Positions 59,654 to 64,000 of a stretch of 64,000 nt of DNA are shown here, one piece after another (position 1 is the first letter of the stretch; each line of letters opens with the position of its first letter). Source of the stretch: Lunularia cruciata (Eukaryota > Streptophyta > Marchantiopsida > Lunulariales > Lunulariaceae); contig OX419762.1 of the NCBI GenBank assembly GCA_948567375.1, positions 9,616,001 to 9,680,000 of the forward strand, read 5' to 3'. The notes below the pieces were generated by a model. That model was not told where the DNA came from and made no database searches. It saw only the letters and a list, made by a program, of their open reading frames with translations. The translations under genes and the position numbers were made by a program.

Positions 59654-60897
59654 TCAAGCCACACCCAATCTAGCTAAGAGATTTCAGGTGATGCTCGTTG
59701 GCCTCTATCCACCATAGCCACAAACTTTGATCAGTAGCCCTAACATGAAATATGGCTGACATCAAGTAGTCCATGAGCAACTAACAAAATACCTATGACT
59801 CCCAACACTACCACTCCAATATCCAAGCAAACTAACTTTAGCGCTACAAATGTTGTTATAACTATTGTGTGTATATACATTGTTACACAACATTCATTGT
59901 TGTTGACATCATACACTATAAAATCACAACTCACATATAAGTTAAACATGAACTCTAAAGTGCCACAATTGCCTCCCTAGTTGGCAGTTAGGTCACTCTA
60001 ACTTCAGATAATCATCTACTCCAAATATGTGATGTACTCTATGGTGGGCCAAGATCATGAGGCCCAGTGCTATCTAGCCCCATCATTAGTTTCTTGTCTG
60101 CAATCAATATCACATAAAAGGTGAACTAGCTATAAGTCAAATACATCTAGGACATAACCATTGTTCTCAAGGAACCATTATGAGGAGAGGAGTCAAACAT
60201 GCCATATGCCATCTTCTTGAATAGCTATCACACACCAACATAGTAGTAGCTCCACTAGAAGGGCCACATAGCATACATTGCAAGCTTGCACATACAAGTG
60301 CAAAGCTTGGATCCATAGTGCCATCAATGTTTAAGAGGTGGTATGGTGCATAATTGAGCACATGATTCTTCCAAACAACACCATCATGTCTTTCCTTCAA
60401 GAGGACCCTAGAAGGCAAAACCTCTCACACTCTCAAGATAGTGTGGCTTGTCATAACATCAAGTGTCATCAATGCAATCTGCTATAGATATACATAGTCA
60501 TTGAGATGAAATTGATGGATCAAGGTAAATCTCCTCCTCCTTGAAGAGTAACATAACAGAAGGTATCCTTATGATGAGCAATCACTAAGTTCTCAAAGGC
60601 CATCAACATCACCCTTTGAAAGACCTCTACCTATTGAGGAAATGAACTCACCCATATGTTTGGATTATCCAAGTCCAAAACTATAGTAGCATCACAACAA
60701 ATGTCTATTTGTAAATTTGGATTTTGTTCATAGAGTAAAAGTTAAAGAGAAAAGGATGCTAAGGAGGCTTGTTTGTTGAACTAATAGCCCATGGCCAACC
60801 AGATAATTGGAGATCCCAATCTCCCAATTGGCTTCTCTGCAAATGATACTAAAGCAATCCTCTCTCAATCTTTGTGAAGAAAGTCCAACATGCAATC
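59654..60897 (-). pseudogene. PHD-type LTR retroelement end, second copy
   Basis: Minus strand: 60910-60728 carries CREANWEIGI and LLVQQTSLLSILFSLTF, the homologue of 36740-36850 in the other copy. 60418-60167 encodes a RVLLKERHDGVVWK segment followed by CMLCGPSSGATTMLVCDSYS and a WHMACLTP end: a PHD-finger pattern CxxC-x(10)-CxxY-x(4)-HxxC with one zinc ligand changed to Tyr. Below 59960 is tail X. Stops break the frame. It is cut at 60897 by the chromodomain element's LTR. Confidence 0.65.
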
Positions 60898-61323
60898 TGT
60901 AAAAGACCAAAACCGAGGAGAGAAATAGGAGAATGGAAACTCACATTGGGACACTTGAATGAGGGAAAACTCCGAATGCCTAGCATGAGCTTTGGCTTTG
61001 GTATTTATAGGTAGTATACAAGGCCCTTGAGAAGCTTCTCAAGAAGCTTCCCCAAGCCGCTTTCTTAGAGTGCAAGCCAAGTTAACTAGGAAGCTTCTCA
61101 AGAAGCTTTCTTCTAGAAGCCGCCTACTTGGCGTGCAAGCTAAGCTAGTTGGAAGCTTCTAAAAGCTTCCTTCTAGAAGCTACTTACTTAAGGTGCAAGC
61201 TAAGCTAACTGGGAAGCTTCCCAAGAAGCTTCCTAGGTACTTCCGGAATATTCTAGGCTAATTTGTCTTATGTGCTACTTCGTGAGTCCGACTGACTTCG
61301 TCGCTAAACTCCATATTGTTACA
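60898..61323 (-). mobile_element. 3' LTR of a chromodomain Ty3/Gypsy element
   Basis: About 426 bp on the minus strand from TGTAACAATATGG (61323) to TTTTACA (60898). A purine-rich tract GGCAGGGGAATA lies immediately before it (61324-61335). TATA box TATAAATAC at 61009-61001. Four tandem units of 59-62 bp (from 61031) each contain GAAGCTTC. The other LTR lies outside the window, so the exact lower end and the target duplication cannot be checked. Confidence 0.7.
61031..61245 (-). promoter_or_regulatory. Heat-shock-element-like array in the LTR U3
   Basis: GAAGCTTC (GAAnnTTC) begins at 61031, 61090, 61152 and 61213, and TTCTAGAA (TTCnnGAA) occurs in the second and third units. These are the two dimer forms of heat-shock factor half-sites. 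The array lies within about 25-240 bases upstream of the TATA box. Confidence 0.5.
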
Positions 61324-61377
61324 TATTCCCCTGCCGCTAGTTGGTGACGTCCTCGTCGCCAATGAAGCTTCCAATTC

Positions 61378-64000
61378 CTAGATGGCAGTTTGTGCATTGT
61401 GGAGGTGAGAAAGAGGTTCCCAAGTGGCATCATGAAGGGGATACCCTTTCCAAAGGACCTTGTACTCCGTATGTTGGCGATGGCCTCGTTGAATGTGGCG
61501 AAGCACAAGGATACGATCAACTTCGTACTCCTCATGATCAATGATAGAGATAGGAAGAGGGGGAGGTTGGACTCGAGAGGAAAAGGAAGAGGGGTTAGGA
61601 ACAAAGGGTTTCAACTTGGACACATGAAAGACAGGATGGATACGCATGTGACAAGGCAAGGCAAGACAATAAGCAACAGGAGAGACAATTTGGGTGATAT
61701 CAAAGGGTCCTATCCAATTAGGGGCAAGTTTATGAACTTGGGTATCAAGTGGGAGAGGGAGGTTACTAGAGGATAGCATGACTTTATCACCGACTTCAAA
61801 GGTGAGATCTCGACGATGGTGGTCCACATATTGTTTTTGGCAATTCTGAACAACAAGGAGGTGAGACTTGGCTTGTTGGAGAGATTGGGATATAGTGGTC
61901 AAGAATGTGGAAGTATGAGGAACTTGAGATGGAGAGGGAGCAAGAAGAGAATCTGGAACAAGCGGATCTTGGCCAAAATTGAGAAAGAAAGGAGAGAATC
62001 CGGTGCTTGCTTGTTTGGAATTGTTGTAGGCAAATTCGGCAGCGGCAAGACATTCATCCCAATTGGTATGGTGGACATTGACAAAGGCATGCAACATATC
62101 CTCCAATGTACGATTTGCACGTTTGGTTTGTCCATCAGTTTGGGGATGATAGGCCGTGGACAAAGCAAGCTTGGTGCCGAGTATCTGAAAGAGTGCTTGC
62201 CAAAACTTCTCTATAAAGTGAGGATCACGGTCAAAGATGAGTACACATGGCATTCCATGATGCTTGAAGACATTGTCAAAGTAGATTTGCGCTAAGGTTG
62301 GAGCATCCACGGTATCACATGTTGGTGCCAAGTGGATTTGCTTACTAAGCTAATCCACAAACACCACGATGGCGGTGTGTCCTTATTTTGTCTTTGGCAA
62401 GGATGTGATGAGATCCAAGCTCACATGCTCCCAACGAGCTGATGGAACGGCAAGCGGTTGAAGGAGTCCACCCGGCTTCTGGTTGTTGGCCTTGTTACGT
62501 TGGCAGCTCTCACACGATTGGACAAATTCTTGAACATCCCATTTCATGTTGGGCCACCACCATTGATGTTGGAGTGTACCCAAGGTCTTATCTACACCCA
62601 TGTGACCAACAATGGGTAAATCATGGGCTTCTTGAAGGCGCACAAGTCAAAGATCACCTTTGGCTGGAACATAGATCCGGTCCGCATGGAATAGAAGGCC
62701 TTCCTTGAAGGAGAAGGTGTTGTACTCCTTGTCATCTGTTGTTAGCCGACCATGTACCATTTGGAAGAAGGGATCTTGCTGTAGAGCTAACCAAAACTTG
62801 TTATGAATCTTGGGATCAATTGACACCGTCGTAATTGCTGCCACGATGAGAGGAAGAGACTTCAAATCAAGTCGTTGTGATAGAGCATCAGGGATGACAT
62901 GGAACTGACCTGGTTTGTACTCAAGTTTGATGTCAAACAATTGGAGTTACTCTTCCCATTGATGATGTTGACTCTTCATGTGCTCTAGGTGTAAGGTTTG
63001 CAACAAGGGCTTGTGATCAATTTGCATGATCACTTGTTTCCCCAAGAGATAATGCCTCCATACCTTGGTGGCATATACCACTGCAAGTTGTTCCCAATCT
63101 CGAGCAGAGTAATTTCTTTCAATTGTATTTAGTCGGTGAGACACAAAGGCAATAGGATGTAGTCCATCTGGAAATTCTTGTTGCAACACAGCTCCAATTG
63201 CAAAGTTAGAAGCATCAAAATCAACCACACAAGGTAGTTGAGGATCATATGGTTGAAGAATGGGTCTTGAAGACACCATATGCTTTAACTTCTGGAATGC
63301 TTCTTCATGCTTGGTGGTCCATTGGAAGCTCAAGTTCTTTCCCAAGAGGTCAGTCAATGGTGCAGCCACGTGAGCATAATAGTGGATGAACTGTCAGTAA
63401 AAACTGGCCAATCCATTGAATACTCGTACTTTGGTAGCATCCTTTGGAGTAGGCCAATCAGTAATGGCCTTGATCTTCTCTTTTTCCATCTTGATCCCCT
63501 CTGATGAGATCTTATGACCCAAGAAGATAATCTCCTTTTGCCAAAAAGCACACTTTGACTTCTTGCAGTAAAATTTCCACTGTCGTAGTCGTCTTAGGAC
63601 TTCTCGCACATGATTCCTATGTTCTGCCTCTATCCTACTATAGATTAAGATATCATCTAAGAAAACTACCACGGACTGATCCAATAGTCCCTCCAACACC
63701 CAATGCATCTGATCCATGAAGATTGCTAAAGCATTAGTGAGTCCAAAAGGTAGAACTCTCCACTCAAAATGTCTATACCTTGTGCAAAAGGTAGTCTTTT
63801 GCACGTCCTCTCCTTCAATAGGAATTTGCCAATAGCCGCTACAAAGATCTAGCTTGGAAAAGTAGCGTGCTCCACTTAATTGATCAAGTAGATCATCGAT
63901 CCGAGGCAAGGGATATGCATTCTTCACGGTTTGCTTGTTGAGCACACGGTAATCAATACAGAAACAAAGTCCTCCATCCTTCTTTGGAACAAATAGTACC
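61378..64000 (-). pseudogene. Chromodomain Ty3/Gypsy pol, 3' part, truncated by window end
   Basis: One reading frame runs through RT (63945-63394, active site VVFLDDILIYS), RNase H (63369-62947, VVDFDASNFAIGAVLQQ), the linker to integrase (62940-62647), the integrase zinc domain (62643-62383, HDLPIVGHMG with CESCQ), the core and the C-terminus (62331-61378). It ends in a chromodomain (YEVDRILVLRHIQ, EYKVLWKGYPLHDATWEPL). Five in-frame stops but no frameshift break it: TGA at about 63385 and 62644, TAA at about 62944 and 62378, and TAG at about 62346. The integrase Glu position reads DGQTKRANR, Lys for Glu. The chromodomain in such elements directs integration to marked chromatin. Recently dead, with 5' half and first LTR outside. 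Confidence 0.85.

Noticed and set aside
1..64000. CRISPR array, bacterial operon, rRNA or tRNA gene
   Set aside because: No regular spacer-repeat array, no ribosome-binding-site-led gene strings and no tRNA/rRNA signature were noticed. A tRNAscan or Rfam search would be needed to exclude small RNA genes.

Overview
The window is eukaryotic and comes from a land plant: spliced genes with GT..AG introns, AT-rich spacers, LTR retrotransposons and very little coding sequence. Two genes point to a bryophyte, most likely a liverwort. One is an intact NLR immune receptor whose N-terminus is an alpha/beta-hydrolase (the HNL class known from liverworts such as Marchantia). The other is a microbial-type terpene synthase-like (MTPSL) gene, a class typical of bryophytes and other seedless plants. 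The lineage is inferred, not proven.

Layout: 1-9.7 kb is a tandem segmental duplication (about 1-4.1 kb and 5.1-9.2 kb). Each unit holds a solo LTR inside an older retroelement, then decayed NB-ARC and LRR fragments on the minus strand. 9.7-14.6 kb holds small tandem repeats and degenerate retroelement gag pieces around an LTR. 14.6-17.2 kb holds another LRR fragment and a composite dispersed repeat. 17.2-23.3 kb is the five-exon HNL gene on the minus strand (about 1642 aa: short leader, hydrolase, NB-ARC, LRR). 23.3-29 kb is almost empty. 29.8-32.06 kb is a third NB-ARC/LRR relic. 32.06-35.6 kb contains a LINE-like reverse transcriptase relic, an inverted retroelement copy and more dispersed repeat. 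35.7-37.9 kb is an integrase relic with a PHD-finger-like tail. 42.6-50.7 kb holds two decayed Ty3/Gypsy copies in tandem. 51.6-53.6 kb is the MTPSL gene on the minus strand (four exons, one apparent frameshift). 53.7-58.7 kb is repeat-poor spacer. 58.9-61 kb is a solo LTR plus a second PHD-type retroelement end. 60.9-64 kb is the 3' half of a chromodomain Ty3/Gypsy element on the minus strand, cut by the window end.

The biology centres on one apparently working immune receptor surrounded by fragments of its relatives, all on the same strand, in a retroelement-rich setting. The receptor is unusual: its hydrolase domain has Cys where the nucleophile Ser is expected and Tyr where the catalytic His is expected, and its MHD motif reads IHA. 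A short hairpin-bearing repeat recurs at least nine times, including in the receptor's first intron and just past its stop codon. No CRISPR, bacterial operon, rRNA or tRNA gene was recognised.
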